DNA from: Lingula anatina
Taxonomy: Eukaryota; Brachiopoda; Lingulata; Lingulida; Lingulidae
Direction: 5' to 3'
Assembly (NCBI RefSeq): GCF_001039355.2
Contig: NW_019775613.1
Location: 224,901-288,900 of the forward strand
Length of the DNA stretch: 64,000 nt
The notes beneath the pieces were generated by a model. That model saw nothing but the letters and a program-made list of their open reading frames with translations. It was not told the DNA's origin and did not search any database. The position numbers were made by a program, and so were the translations under genes. Of this stretch, positions 38,701-50,893 are shown piece by piece (the first letter of the stretch is position 1; the number at the start of each line of letters is the position of its first letter).

Positions 38701-41700
38701 TTTTTTCCTTGAAATCTTTCTCCAAAATGTCCATATGTACACTGTGTGCAATCTGACTCATTCATTTGATCTTTTTTTTGCTGGTGTTTTCTTACCTGAA
38801 TCAGCAGTTCATACCGTGGTATTCTTTGTGCTGGCTGTATAATCAGGTCCTTGATCTTAAGCTTTCTGCGACTACTTCTTTGGCATTGCTGAAATACCAC
38901 AAATATATTTCAAAGTAACACTGGTTATCTTAATAATTTAAATAAAAAGTATAATTACTTGATTGGCATTAATTGCTGAAATACCACATGAATATATTTC
39001 AAAGTAATACCGAATACCTTAATAATTAAAATAAAAAGTATAACAACTCGATTGGCACTGCAGAAATATACTATGAATAAATCTTAAAGTAATGCTTATT
39101 ATGAAGTAAAATACATCAACATAATGATAAGTACATAAAAACATTAAGCTCTTTTTTGCATGTGCCATGCTGTTTCACATTTTTGTTAACAAAAAGACAA
39201 CAAGTTTTGAGGAAAATACCTCTGAAAATTTTTGGAATGATGACTTTGTCTGCAAAGCGTGGTCTATCATCTTCTCGGAGCGCTTGTAGTTCTTGATAAA
39301 AAGAAGGTAGCTTTCAACTACAGACTGCTTTGAAAACTGAAAATAAAAATATAGAACATAAAATTTTAAATCTTTTTCAGCAACTTTGGAAATGAAGGCG
39401 AAATCTAAAATCTTTATTCACAGATGACAAAAATACTCTAAAATACATCTAAAATCTTTATTCACAGATGACCAAAATACTCTAATATACACCATAATAA
39501 AACCAAAAAAACAAAAATGTTTTGTTTACACCACAACATAACCAAACACTTCAGTGACTTTAATTAAAACCTTTTGTTTCTACACACTGACACATGTATT
39601 TTATTTCTGCTTCAGCAACTTTTCTGAATTGCCTATCACGTTGCTTAAGTATACATTTCAGTGTTAGGTAGTTATCCAGTACTAACTGTTTCAATTTCAG
39701 TGAATAGGACCTGCAACCTGCAACATGTCACCATAAGTCTGTTTTCCAGACTCTCCTAACGCAATGACACATTGCAAATGTCACAGCGTACACCTGTGTT
39801 TAGTTGTGTAATCGGTGTCAAAGTGTCCCGTGATTACGAGTACTGTTAACAAGATTACAACAAAAACAAGACTATCACATCAAGAGCAGATCACGTCACT
39901 TATCACGCTGTATGCCAAGTTGTGTAAAAAAAAAAACTTTAAGTAGACGTCACCATCTTTATGGAAAACCCTGTGCACACTGCTGTATGTGAAATACACT
40001 ACTTTAATATTTTATGTACATTGTCATTGCATCATTTTATGTGATAATACATCTATGGAATGTCAATAGACTTTTAAAAATAATTCATGAAACCTAAAGA
40101 AAAAAATACAACCAAGAGGTTGAAGTTTATATATGTTTACATATCCAATTGGGCAATATCAGGTAAATCAGCAATTATCATGATACGCCCAATAAAAAGA
40201 TACCACCTCATCATCGCACATATAAACATCCCCAATCATGTTACAGTGTTTGGGGATGGATTAAGAACGACCATTTTAACTTGCAGTCTGACACCACTGC
40301 CTTCTTTAGTGCGTCTCACGGATGTACCACTTGTCACTGTGTTTAAACAGTGATTACAACATATGCTGCCGAGATTAGATGCCCTGATTTCGAGACGCAA
40401 AACCAAGTGCGTAATAAACTCTCTCTAGTAGTACACTTGATGGTAAAGATCTGTATGTAAAAAAGTAAAAAAATTCACAGGAAGTTGGATTTGTATCTTT
40501 TCCCTTCTGATCTCTATCTTAATTAAAATTTGTACATGTACTGATTTCAGACTAATAGGTATGAAATTGCATTCAGACTTGTTTCCTGTTAGTATGGTAA
40601 TGTTTTTTTGCCTTTGACTTTTAATTCACTGAGGCTGAAAAAATGAAAAAAAAAAAGCTTATTTTTCATCAAATTGTTATTGAATTAATAAAGCCTTTGA
40701 CATGGCTAATTTATTTTCAAGTAATCCACCTAAACAAAACAATACAGTAGCATGACTTTTACCAGCTTGAACATCCATATAAACTTCCTGAATATTGCTC
40801 TTTTTACTTGTTGTGCCAGGTTTCGCTTTCAGTGACTGGGTCAGGTTGACCCGATTCTATCTACCATATGAAACACGCACACTCTCACTGGGAGTCTCTT
40901 ACCATAGCTTTTATAACATCCCCCACCGTCTGTGTGCTGCTCCAGTTTTCCCATGTTCTTTCTAGTGAAGTCAGGAAAATTGCATGATGTGTGAGGATTT
41001 CAGGAATCATGGTCTTGTAAAATATTTCATCCACCATGGAGCTGTCCAGAATGTCTTGAGCTTTCAGTGGAATCACATATTTCTGTTAAAAAAAACAGCA
41101 AAAACATATTAATTCTTTAAACAGATGTTCAGAGTGAGCCTTGTGTATAGCCTGAATATAGAAAATGTTATTTATATTACCAGCAGGATAGCAAGAACAT
41201 TTGGATATCATTATGTCATGTTAAACACTGCTGCCATGACAGTTTAGTGCTGCACTATCATAAGACAGTAAGATGTAACAATATTAGGTGTGTCACTATT
41301 GAATGTGCCTAAGTATAAGTGTGCCAATACTGGATTGACCAATATTTGAAGTCAGCTACTGCTGGGTATAACAAAATGTCAGGTGTACCATCTTTGGTTA
41401 TGCCAATGTGTTAGGTGTGCCACTATTGGGTGTGTTAATGAGTAAGTTTGTGACTATTGGGTGTGCTAATGTGTTAGGTGTACCACTACTGGGTGTAACA
41501 ATGCGTTACACGTGTCACAATTTGTCATGCCAATGTGTAAGTTGTAACATCATAAACAGTATGACAATAATACAATAATTCTAAGCTGGATAAAATATAC
41601 TACCTAACTTTATAAGTTACCCCCCTCCCCCCTGCTTATCCTATATTGTTATACTTACATCCACCAGTATTCGGAGGGAGTCCACATATTCCTGTTCTAC

Positions 41701-41736
41701 ACTATACAGCTCCTTGATGATGTGGTAGCGCTTGTC
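28506..41736 (-). CDS. ARHGEF17: ARHGEF17/TEM4-like Rho guanine-nucleotide exchange factor (DH-PH-propeller), 5' end not in view
   Basis: Twenty-one minus-strand exons: 41736-41659, 41082-40903, 39336-39220, 38888-38796, 36160-35990, 35688-35638, 35190-35086, 34823-34732, 34343-34231, 33942-33827, 33281-33190, 32812-32739, 32420-32215, 31886-31723, 31403-31310, 31063-30977, 30703-30636, 30271-30123, 29644-29470, 29208-29041 and 28762-28506. They give 882 residues if one extra base near 35160 is ignored. Order: DH (KRYHIIKELYSVEQEYVDSL to LLLLIDD, with IKDLIIQPAQRIPRYELL), PH (RVYLRHDMVTV to KIGLDDVEIV), coiled coil, acidic Ser/Asp stretch (exon 14), C-terminal beta-propeller (VWVCNSDGYVG, TMWLGTDNGYIHIF, LLWVGTSAGVILTIPLP, end NHLLLWQV). 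It should load GTP onto Rho GTPases. ARHGEF10 shares the layout, but the propeller motifs and C-terminus fit ARHGEF17 better, from memory. The long N-terminal region lies upstream and was not found. Confidence 0.85.
30802..30843 (+). repeat. (CT)n microsatellite in a RhoGEF intron
   Basis: About 21 CT units. The preceding CTGTTTATGA resembles, in inverted orientation, the flank of the (AG)n array at 32668. Confidence 0.95.
31486..31547 (+). repeat. Inverted copy of part of a RhoGEF exon, within a neighbouring intron
   Basis: These 62 bases on the plus strand match the reverse complement of 32269-32330, inside the 32215-32420 exon, with two mismatches. They would read CLLSLQPEPLVTLNTPVPGC on the plus strand. 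They sit in the intron between exons 31886-31723 and 31403-31310. They are not an exon on either strand. Confidence 0.9.
32668..32707 (-). repeat. (AG)n microsatellite beside a RhoGEF exon
   Basis: A pure array ending 31 bp from the donor side of exon 32812-32739. Confidence 0.95.
36475..36612 (-). pseudogene. Two vestigial copies of the start of a RhoGEF DH exon
   Basis: On the minus strand the true exon at 36160 begins RFLDHTSKDHP. Upstream, about 36605 and 36500, are AAATTCCTTGGTCACACCAC (KFLGHTTKNHP) and AAATTCCTTTGTCACACCAC (KFLCHTTKFNP). Similarity lasts about 32-40 bases, then each copy runs into stops. The copy at 36500 keeps a good acceptor (GTGCTTTTCAG); the one at 36605 has lost the AG. 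They look like decayed partial exon duplications. Confidence 0.75.
38880..39120. repeat. ~86-bp tandem repeat that includes a splice acceptor
   Basis: Three units start at 38880, 38963 and 39052, each beginning TTGGCA(T/C)T. Units 1 and 2 share GCTGAAATACCAC, ATATATTTCAAAGTAA and AATAAAAAGTATAA blocks; unit 3 is more diverged. The first unit begins in the 38796-38888 exon, so acceptor-like sequences recur in units 2 and 3. Confidence 0.75.
39403..39490. repeat. Two tandem 44-bp units
   Basis: ATCTAAAATCTTTATTCACA begins both units (39403-39446 and 39447-39490), with two or three mismatches between them. Intronic. Confidence 0.9.
41280..41560. repeat. Degenerate minisatellite in a RhoGEF intron
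   Basis: Repeated variants of TTAGGTGTGCCACTATTGGG followed by TGTGxxAATG, with a unit of roughly 40-45 bp and several decayed copies. It ends about 100 bp from the exon at 41659. Confidence 0.65.
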
Positions 41737-42796
41737 CTGAAAAAGACAACATCATTTTTAAATATTTTGCATAATTATTGCTGTGCTGTATTTTTTATTT
41801 ATACAACTGGTGTAAAATGATGATTTATAAATGCCATATTGCTAATTTAAAAAAAATCCAACCTGAAAAAGCAGAGAATGGTGATGAAATAGAATTGAAA
41901 TGGATCACATTTAGAGAATTTTTTCATTCTGCATAATCACTTTTAGAAATAGCATTCATTTTATGTTTTAATAAGCATTTGGAGATGATTGAAATCATGG
42001 GCCCCTAAAAGCACTCTCTTAGGTAATGTTATTGGTTTAATATACACATCATTCAGTAGAAATGTAATGTAATTGGGTCTTTTTATCACACACAGAACTA
42101 ACTTGGACCAATGACTGACTACAATGCATCATTTGACTTCATAAGATGACCTAGAATATACAGACCATCTCAAACAGGCTTTCAAATCTAACTCTAATCA
42201 ATATGATGCTTGATTATGTAGAATGATGCAGTTTGGACCAATTTCGGTCCAAATTAATCCAGAGTTTGACCAGGCCACATCAGGTCCAGAAAATATCAAT
42301 GAAATACCTGGTGTGATCTACCCACTATCTAGCTGAGTTTCCGGTGCATGTGTGCATAAAGACTGATTATAAAATGAACTGACAATGTGGTTTGTCCACA
42401 GATTAAATCAATTACACCAGATTAACTAGGTAAGCTGCACTCAGTGAGCTAAAACCACAAACCCCCCTAACATCCACATGATAACATTACCATTCACCTG
42501 TGCGTAATTATACATAAAATTCATTTAAATAGCAATCCTTACATCTAAATAAATTGTCCCATACAGACTGGGAAAACCTTCATCACATAAATTGTACTGT
42601 GTCAACTCTGGTGAAGGCTCGTTTCTTTCTACTGGGACAATTGTGAATTTAACTGAATACTGTTTTTTTTTAAGAGATTAATTCTTAAAATAAGAACATT
42701 CCTATTGAGTGGTTGCAACAAAAATGAAAAGTAGACTACCTGATAGTCCTATTCTATGCAGTAGAAGCACCAAATGCTACACAGAAATGTTTTTTA

Positions 42797-42840
42797 AACT
42801 AGAAAAGCACTCCGAGAGTGCAGACCTCCGCCAAGGCAGC
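42797..42840. repeat. Possible RTE-like non-LTR retrotransposon terminus
   Basis: The block CTAGAAAAGCACTCCGAGAG, followed by a TGCAGACCTCCGCCAAGG motif, resembles from memory a conserved end of RTE/Expander-type LINEs in aquatic animals. No reverse transcriptase is present. Identification rests on recollection only. Confidence 0.35.
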
Positions 42841-42859
42841 AATTTTTGATTATTATTGA

Positions 42860-43630
42860 TCTGGATCACCACCAAAAACTAATCATCTGTTGCTTGGCAA
42901 TCAACATAAGTGGCTTAAATGTCTGTCACCCCTACTGAAGCTGCTAGGGTAGGCGTTTAACAGCTTTGGTAGGCTTGTTAGATATCTTCAGGCCTAACCA
43001 ACTACCAGACTCGGCACCTAAGGATCCTGAATTAACCGGTATATCGGACCACACTACCCGTTTTCAAGGTGTGTGTCAGATAGCATTTCGGAGTATCATA
43101 CCCAACAACAAATTTTGTATGACGACTGCGGGCTCATCCACGCTCGGCTGAACAACCTTAAACTGTACTCTTACTTTAGAGTACTCTATTTCATTATCTC
43201 TATGGGGGTATATGGGACTTTACGACATTCGGTTTGAATGCTTTAACCACTTTTGATAGGGCTTTTTTGCATTGTATTAGATTAATATGCCAGTCTAAGG
43301 TTCATCTAGGGGGCTTTCAAATTTATGCACCCGGTTTTTAAATCATATAGCGATTTAATACGACAATCGTTTACTATCCAATCAAGGTGACAGCCGAGCG
43401 TGGGCTCATCCTGTCGGTGTTCTGACTGATACTCCGAAATGCGATCTGACACACACCTTGAAAACGGGTAGTGCGGTCCGATATACCGGTTAAGTCAGGA
43501 TCCTTAGGTGCCGAGTCTGGTAGTTGGTTAGGCCTGATCTTAGTTGCTTAAGCTGAAAGCAATTTAGCAAGAAAACCCCTTGGAGATGGATCGATCCTGT
43601 TAGATTGATCTAGGTATGGGAACCCAGTCA
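42860..43630. mobile_element. Fold-back family member interrupted by the 548-bp element
   Basis: Left of the insertion, CACCCCTACTGAAGCTGCTA and GGTAGGCG resemble the core of the family seen at 53884 and 54410. To the right, GCTTAAGCTGA, GGATCGATCC and TTGATCTAGG resemble its right half. The parts join if the insert is removed. Outer limits are uncertain. Confidence 0.4.
42989..43536. mobile_element. 548-bp non-autonomous element with ~110-bp terminal inverted repeats
   Basis: The left end CAGGCCTAACCAACTACCAG and the right end CTGGTAGTTGGTTAGGCCTG are exact inverses. The arms stay nearly identical for about 110 bp, through GGATCCT, ACCGGTATATCGGACC and ACCCGTTTTCAAGGTGTGTG. Further inside, GCTCGGCTG is again inverted. 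ATCTT flanks both ends (42984-42988 and 43537-43541) as a 5-bp target duplication. No coding capacity; superfamily not assigned. Confidence 0.85.
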
Positions 43631-44294
43631 ATGATAACAGCATGTGAAGGACTCACAAGCCTCATTACGAAACTTTGCTTTTGTCAAAATGGTTTTGAAA
43701 CAGACAAAACACAATAAAAGCCCCTTTGAGTATATCTGGGAGACCCATGTGGTAAATTGTGTCTGGGCTGTGGTTTCCGTTCTCAGATGGCAATGATCTC
43801 TATTTTGCCCATGAATGAACTATACACATGTTCACCATTGTGTAGATTTTGTGATGTTGTCCAACTTTCATGTAATTTTTCATTTTCCCAAACAATCTTC
43901 TCCGAAATCTGTTTGATCTATTGGTAAACCACTAGAACCCATGGTGGCTGGCAACCAAATCCTGATTTTAATAGTACATGTCTCTCATTTCATTTGGTAA
44001 TTATGAGCTCTCATATATTCTCAGATAAACCAGTTACGGTTGGGATATTTTGACTGCATGATGGTTTATGAAATTATTATCATCATTATTACCATTATTA
44101 ATATATAAAACTGTTCAGATCACCCTTGGCATAAACAAGCTATTGAAAAAGGCTAAAATTATTAATGATTGGCTGATTTCATGTTATAAATATAGACATT
44201 TCAGCATTTTTCATGACAAAAAGCAAGTGGAAGAATTTTTCATAGAGACCCATTCTATGGTGAGCAGTGGCATGTTTACAGTTGACTTTTGACT

Positions 44295-44480
44295 GCTTAT
44301 CTTGGCACAATATTATCACGCCTCCTCTTGTTTCCAACATCCTCACATAATCACCAGCTTCTCTATATACTACTCAATGCCAAGAGGAGGTGTGTTGATC
44401 TGATAAATTGATTGCATTTAGCGAGAGTCCCCGCAGAGTTTGATCTTCAGTGGGAATAAGCCCTATGTGTACAATATGTT
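44295..44480. mobile_element. Fold-back element of the GATC-rich family
   Basis: An internal inverted pair (CACGCCTCCTCTTG and CAAGAGGAGGTGTG) lies in a segment ending GAGAGTCCCCGCAGAGTTTG and TGGGAATAAGCCCTA. The central TGCCAAGAGGAGGTGTGTT recurs at 46248 in the next copy. Confidence 0.5.
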
Positions 44481-46139
44481 CCAATCATTCCCAGTGCTAG
44501 GTTAACTAAACTTTAAGAATGTGGAACAGCAGAGGGATTAGATAGGCTTCCCAATGTTAGGAAGTGTACTTCCCCCATCTGCCAAGATGGTATGGTTGTA
44601 AGCTTAGCAGTTACAACAGGACTGTAAATGCACCTTCAACATCCAAATAAACTGCATTCTTGGACATACAATAATGTTCCACATTCCTGTGGTCATTTAT
44701 AACATTTAATTTGGTTCTGTTATCACACACACATATTTTGTTTATTTATTTATCCCACCTGTATTGCCCAAAAAAAGATAAACGGTGGGTTAGGCAGTCG
44801 ACTGGAATGCGTCTAGCCAGAGCTGCACACTTTTGTATTAAAACAAGATCAATCAAAATGCACACTATCCTTATTGTCCATGATTACCGTCTGTATTTAT
44901 TACCTCGTCAAATGATATATGCGGTACTTGAGGTAAAGGTCGTCATCACTTACAGTATTTATTCTATTTGCAATATATACACAAAATATCTTTTATAGCC
45001 TTGTTAACTTTTTAATACATGGTACTTAAGTCATAATATTGTTCAACACACATTTGTCTCATTTCGAAATCAAATTTGATTCATGTTATTCACTCTGCAT
45101 TTATTCTCTGCCCCTTATTTTCAAGCTGTTATTATTATTATGGCATAATTCAACTCAATTAGGGCCTTTAAAGTTACCGACTCTTTTGTCCAATATCAAC
45201 AGACTTGATATTATTAACACCTCTCTTATGTGAAACATTTTGTTAAGCCTTATCTGACTACATCAGGAGTCTAGGAATAAAACATGTTGAATACACCCTG
45301 AGTTTCAGACTAGTGACACATCCCAGTTGTCTGAATGTGGGCTGAGATAAAAAAAAGTTTAAGGGGTTTGTCCAGCTAATCTAAATAGTCCTTGGTCTTA
45401 ACAAGAGCACCTTTCATTTCTCTTTGTATTTTTGGTCAACATGTACCAAGCAAATTTTACCAAGCAAGGGACAGAGGGGGAGAGAAGGAAATCAGAAGTA
45501 TGTCCTTTGAAACACAGGGTGTCAGCATTTCATAGACGTCAACCTTCACTGTCTGGTCATGCTTTATCTATCCTTAAATATCAAATCTCTCACACGTCCT
45601 TTTTCTTATTAAAACCCATTTGCTTTTGAATGGGCCACATTTTGTTTAAATGAAAACAGTGACATTCTATAATCTCTTCTCTGAATGCATGTGCAATGCT
45701 TTTCTGTTGAAATAATCAGGAAGTCTAGACACTTTAATTGCTTATGTCTTTGAGTAAAGACGGTTTTTAGATGAAGACCATTGGAAAGGGGAGGACAGTG
45801 ACTGCCAATCATTATTTTTTACAATGACTGAAGATAAATTTTATTTAGGAAGTAGGTATACTGCACCGTAAATCAAGTGAAGAAGAAACGAAACCTGTCT
45901 TCAAACCTATTGCTTTGTAACACCTAAAAATGTACTTTTTAAAATTCATTTTGGCTTTCTGCTTTTTAACACCCTCCATATTGCATGGGGTTATTAATCA
46001 TGGAAGATGTTGCTCAAATCTACTTTCAAAATGCAGTTTTTCCATTTATCCTCTCCATATGCCCTGAGTTTCAGAAGAGATTACCTGAAACTAACAACCT
46101 CCATGAAACAGCTGTAACAGAGGTTTTTCTCAAGTAAAC

Positions 46140-46355
46140 TCTAAGGGCCCTTTCACAATGAAACTAGCATTCTACCTAGATCGAATCAACTCAGAGAGGA
46201 CTCGATGTGTTTGTATAAACAGCAGCTTTTCTGTATTCTACTCAGTGCCAGGAGGAGGTGTGTTAACCTGTTAATCTGACTGCATTCAGCAAGAGTCCCT
46301 GGGGAGTTGGATCAATCCACATGGGATCATAGTTTCACTGGAAATGAGTCCTAAA
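46140..46355. mobile_element. Fold-back element, related to 44295-44480
   Basis: The left arm (AAGGGCCCTTTCACAATGAA, then GATCGAATCAACTC) is roughly inverted in the right arm (GAGTTGGATCAATCC, then TTTCACTGGAAATGAGTCCT). The centre TGCCAGGAGGAGGTGTGTT matches the 44295 element. Confidence 0.5.
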
Positions 46356-49300
46356 ACTAAGGGTGGTTTACTAAGGATTTTATCAGCTGAAAGCCAAATT
46401 GAGGCAAGTTTAACCCTGTGCTTGGGAAACACAATCAGCATTTTTCTCCTTTTTAAAAGGTTAAAAAAGAAAAACAGTCAAAATTGAAAGGCCCTGGCCA
46501 GCACACTGGAGAAACCCCTGGTAATTGTTTCCATTGTTTGCTGATAGCATAAACACATTAATAGCCATTAACAAATCAAATGTTAATTATTTTACAATAC
46601 AATGAAATAATAAAAAGAGCAGGAAACCATCTGCTACCCTGAGTTTTGCAGTGATGAAAACAGTTGACAGGACTAAAAGAAAGGCACGCAACCCACAGCA
46701 GTTTTAAAGGTCTCTTGGGCTAGATCACAAATCTCTCATACAAATACTAGTACTACATTCTCACTTCCATGCAACCCAGGGTGCCCCTGCTATGAGGCTG
46801 TCATGCCAAGCATGGTAACCTGATCTGTAGAGTAATCTATAGCAAAATACTGGAGTCTTCACCTCTGAGACAGTGCTGTTTTTATAGCAGCAAATTTCTA
46901 TTGTGACTGGGCTTTCTCAAAATTGGTCAGTGAAAATAGGCACTTTAAACACATATTGTCCTTTTTCTTTCTGTATTTCTAAGAAAAGCTGGTAAAACAA
47001 TGCATTCAAACATTTTGTATTTATATTGACATTTAAGATCCATGTTGACTTTTGTTTAATGTAAACAGTTATTGTTTCAATAACATAATATTTATTCAAA
47101 AAGAGATTGAATTAAGAATTATACATAATAAACAAATACTGAAAAAGGAATGACGCATGAAAAATGGTGATAATACTTTTATGTGAAGAACAATGAAACA
47201 TAAAAAGTTCAGATTCACCAAACTTTTTTTCTGGCAGAATTCTTTTCTTGTCCACCCTTACTCTGAGGACAGAACTGTTTGTTTTACCACTTTTACGATG
47301 AGACTTTGACATATTGCAAATAAAACATCACTGCATGTTTGCTAATCTTTCTCTGAGATTAACTTTTAACTGTCAAATATATAAGGATACACCAGGACTT
47401 AAAATTACCCTAATAACAGGTGATAAATCTCTTACAAGGTGTTGTGTTTTGCCTCCCTCCTTGAGCTTTGCATTTCCCCCTCATCCCCCCCCCCTGCCAA
47501 ACCTCACTCTTTATCAGCAGGAACAATGGAGACAGCACAACTTCCAATGTCAATAAGTCAAGAAGGAAATTTGATTGCAATCACAATGTTATAGTTATTT
47601 TTCAGTTAACCAATCTTAATCACTCAATAATTAATCAATTGATAAAATTCAACCAATTAATTAATGCTTATATTAGACTGATGGCTGGGTGTAGTCAATA
47701 TGTCTACCTGGAGTTAGTCTATAAACAGTTTTAGTTAAAACCTTGCTGAATGTGATCATATGTATTGCCTGATACCAGCAAGTACACAGAATATTTGGGA
47801 GATGAACTCTCAACCTCCAATTACTGATCAATCTTCATCAATTCTCTCATACAAAAACATATCAGGTTCACTTAACTTTTGATCATTATACCAATGTATG
47901 TGTCAGCATTGAAAACCTGCATCACATTTGACAGCTCTCGAGCAGCTGAGACTAGTAGATGCAGATATACCACGCAAACCAAACTTGAGTTTATTTACTA
48001 TTTGCTTGTGTCAAAAACCTTTATCAACTACCACAGGGGAAACATGTTTGGTATACATGCAAACAACACAATATTATTGGGATCATTAAAAAAAGAGTAA
48101 AAAAATGGTGAAAGCTTGGTGTGCAGTGGCGACAGGCGACCATAAACATGACAACCAAGAGGATTTGTTGCTGCTTAAGGTCATGTCAACTTTGCTAGAA
48201 TGGCATTTATTGTTATTAAATTGGTCCTGCTGAAAAACCATACCTCTGTTGATATTATTTCTGAGCAGGCAGACCTTAGGAGACATCTAAAACCAATGAT
48301 TATGTACTGAAAGCACCATGCGGCCATTTTTTTTTTTTTTTGTCTGCAATGTGTGTTTAGTAATTGTAACTGTGGAAAGCATATAAATAACTTTTTCTTT
48401 CCCCTTTTAAAACATGTTACACAAGTTTACACCTCTATTTGGTCATGTCACTCAGTTTGTACTTCTAATTTAGGGGAAATTTAAGACACATGCACTTTTT
48501 TCTCTTTTGGGCTAATTTGATTAGTTTCAATAGTTTTGAAGTTTATTTTATCTAATAAGTTGATATAGTTCACAAATAGAGTTCTTATTTTATTATGTTT
48601 TTTATATTTTTGCTTCTATAAATTATATCCAGTAAAAACCTATAGATATCATGACCTTAGATAAGTTGGTAAATTTTTTCAAACCTTTCTTGTTGTTGTT
48701 GGCCTACATAAGACAAAGACACACTTACAACAGTAATTCTTCCTTCTTTAAGGCTCTGTTTTGTTCCCTCTTCGCCAAAACCTAAATCCATAAATCAATT
48801 AAGTTATGAAGAAATGCTCTTAATACTGCTACTTGCTGTCAAATAAATTGTAAACTATAGTCTTGACAACAACGGTATATAAATATTCTGGATATTACAT
48901 TTCAACAGACAAAACAAGGAGGAATTTTGTTTTTATTAGTGTAGTCATTATTTTTCATTGTTTCTTGGGACAGACACGTCTAGCTGTCATGTGTATTACA
49001 GAGTGACACGAGACACTTTTTTGATGACACGTGTTTATTTACTTTTGTCAGGAGAGGGAGTCACGTTAAAGAATTCCCTCAACAATTAGCTCTGACCCAT
49101 AAAAAAATTAGCGGAAGATATCAAGTAAATTCTTAAAGAAAAATTCTAAACAGTTTATAAATGCTTCAAGCGAAGTCTCATGTAAAGGCATTTAAAAGCT
49201 TATTTAAGCTGCACTCTGGGTATGCGCATGACAAAAAAGTGACATTTTGCCAAATTTTAGGCGGCATAGACTTTATGTAATGTAACATGCAATTCAGTCA

Positions 49301-50477
49301 GAAAAAAAGGATGATTTATCTTCTGACACCTGAACCTTGTCCATTGCTCTATGTTCACACATACATCATAATATATGGAGACTGTGGCCCGAAAGACCTT
49401 GTGTAATATTATTCCACTCAAAGCAAAACATATGACAATAAAGGCTCACTAGGAGTATAATCTAAGTGCCAGCGGAGACTGTTGGCATTTATAGGTATTG
49501 TGCTAAAAGGACACAGCTTGCTCCCATACCAGATACCCGTGATCTGTCCACATAAATCCTCTCCTGCTGGGGTATTGCGTTGTACTGGGGAAATGGCGTA
49601 ACAGTCCCCTGTGACTAACTGAAAAACCTCCATCATCCTCCCCCCCCTACACTTTGAACTTCTCCCAAGAGCAGCCACAAAACTTTTATTGTTGGTTTAC
49701 TAATTCTTGAAGAGGAGATTCCACAGGCGACACATTTCTCATTCGGTATCAGTTGCTTTCTGACCACCACTGTTTCACAGACTACAGAATTCATTCATCA
49801 TATTTGCCAAGTATTGTGGCAGTGCTATATATACTAATAAATGGGGACCTTTTTTCTCGTTTGCTATATAATTTGTCTTCTCACCCTTGCTCATTTATAC
49901 AGACTATGGGATAGCTTGACTAAAGGTCCCTTGTCCGGAGTTCCCTCCTGTACATGACACTTTGTTCACAAAAAGTGCAAAATCGATTTAAACCCCATAA
50001 AGCTACACCCCTTTTCTTATCAGATACCATCTGTCTTCTAACAATTGTTCTTCAACAGACGCAAAAGTTTTCCGACTAAATGTTTTTTTTTGTCCAGTAC
50101 TCTTCACCTGACCACCACACCTTCTCCGTGACAAGGTTTCAATGGACTGAATAAATCCATAAAATATATACCAGACAACCTGCCAACCTCTGACCGTTCA
50201 TTGCTGCAATGAAAGTCTTCAGTGAAGCACCAAATGAATGAGACCTGTAATTTTGTGCCATCTGTCTTCTTGCCATTGCTCTCTTACAGTATTTCACACA
50301 CTCGAGTGTCAGAAGTGTTTTGTCCAACAATTTCCTTTTATGGTACTTAACAACAACAAAGTCTGGTAACTTAGATGATGTGAGCAATTTCAAAGGTCTG
50401 CTCAGTTTACTGTCAGTGTAAGGTATACAGTGCACCATCTGTCTGAGAATTTTTATCATGAGAATTAAAAATGTATG

Positions 50478-50893
50478 CACAAAAGTGCATGTACACAAAC
50501 ATACACACGATTTATTTAATTAAATTGATAGAATCAGAAATCTTTTGCTTTATTGATATAAATAACACTTTTTTTCATTAAAGTGTTTTTGTACTGTTAC
50601 GTTTGTGTATGTGTGCTTTTGCGCATACATTTTTAATTTTCATGATAAAAATTTTCTAACAAATGGTAGTTATGCTTCATACTGAACATGAATTTTGTAA
50701 TTAGAAGTTTTTACACATATGAAAAAAAAAAAAGATTTCTTAGTGTACATGTTCATACACAGACTGCATTTTTCATGAAAGCACACATACACAATCATGA
50801 TTTATTTAATTAAACTGACAGAATCAGAAATCTTGTGCTTTATTGATATAAATAACATTCTTTTTTTCTCAACTAAGTGTTTTTGTGCTGTAA
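50478..50893. repeat. Pair of ~115-bp direct repeats
   Basis: 50478-50600 and 50777-50893 share GATTTATTTAATTAAA, GACAGAATCAGAAATCTT, GCTTTATTGATATAAATAAC and AAGTGTTTTTGT in order. The spacing is about 300 bp. No coding sequence. Confidence 0.75.

Noticed and set aside
49418-49678. 86-codon minus-strand frame with fairly balanced composition
   Set aside because: Its start is not ATG, no family was recognised, and it has no credible splice sites.
50139-50498. Longest minus-strand frame in the exonless region, as a possible exon or gene
   Set aside because: No known domain, no phase-compatible donor to the 41736 exon, and part of it overlaps a direct repeat.
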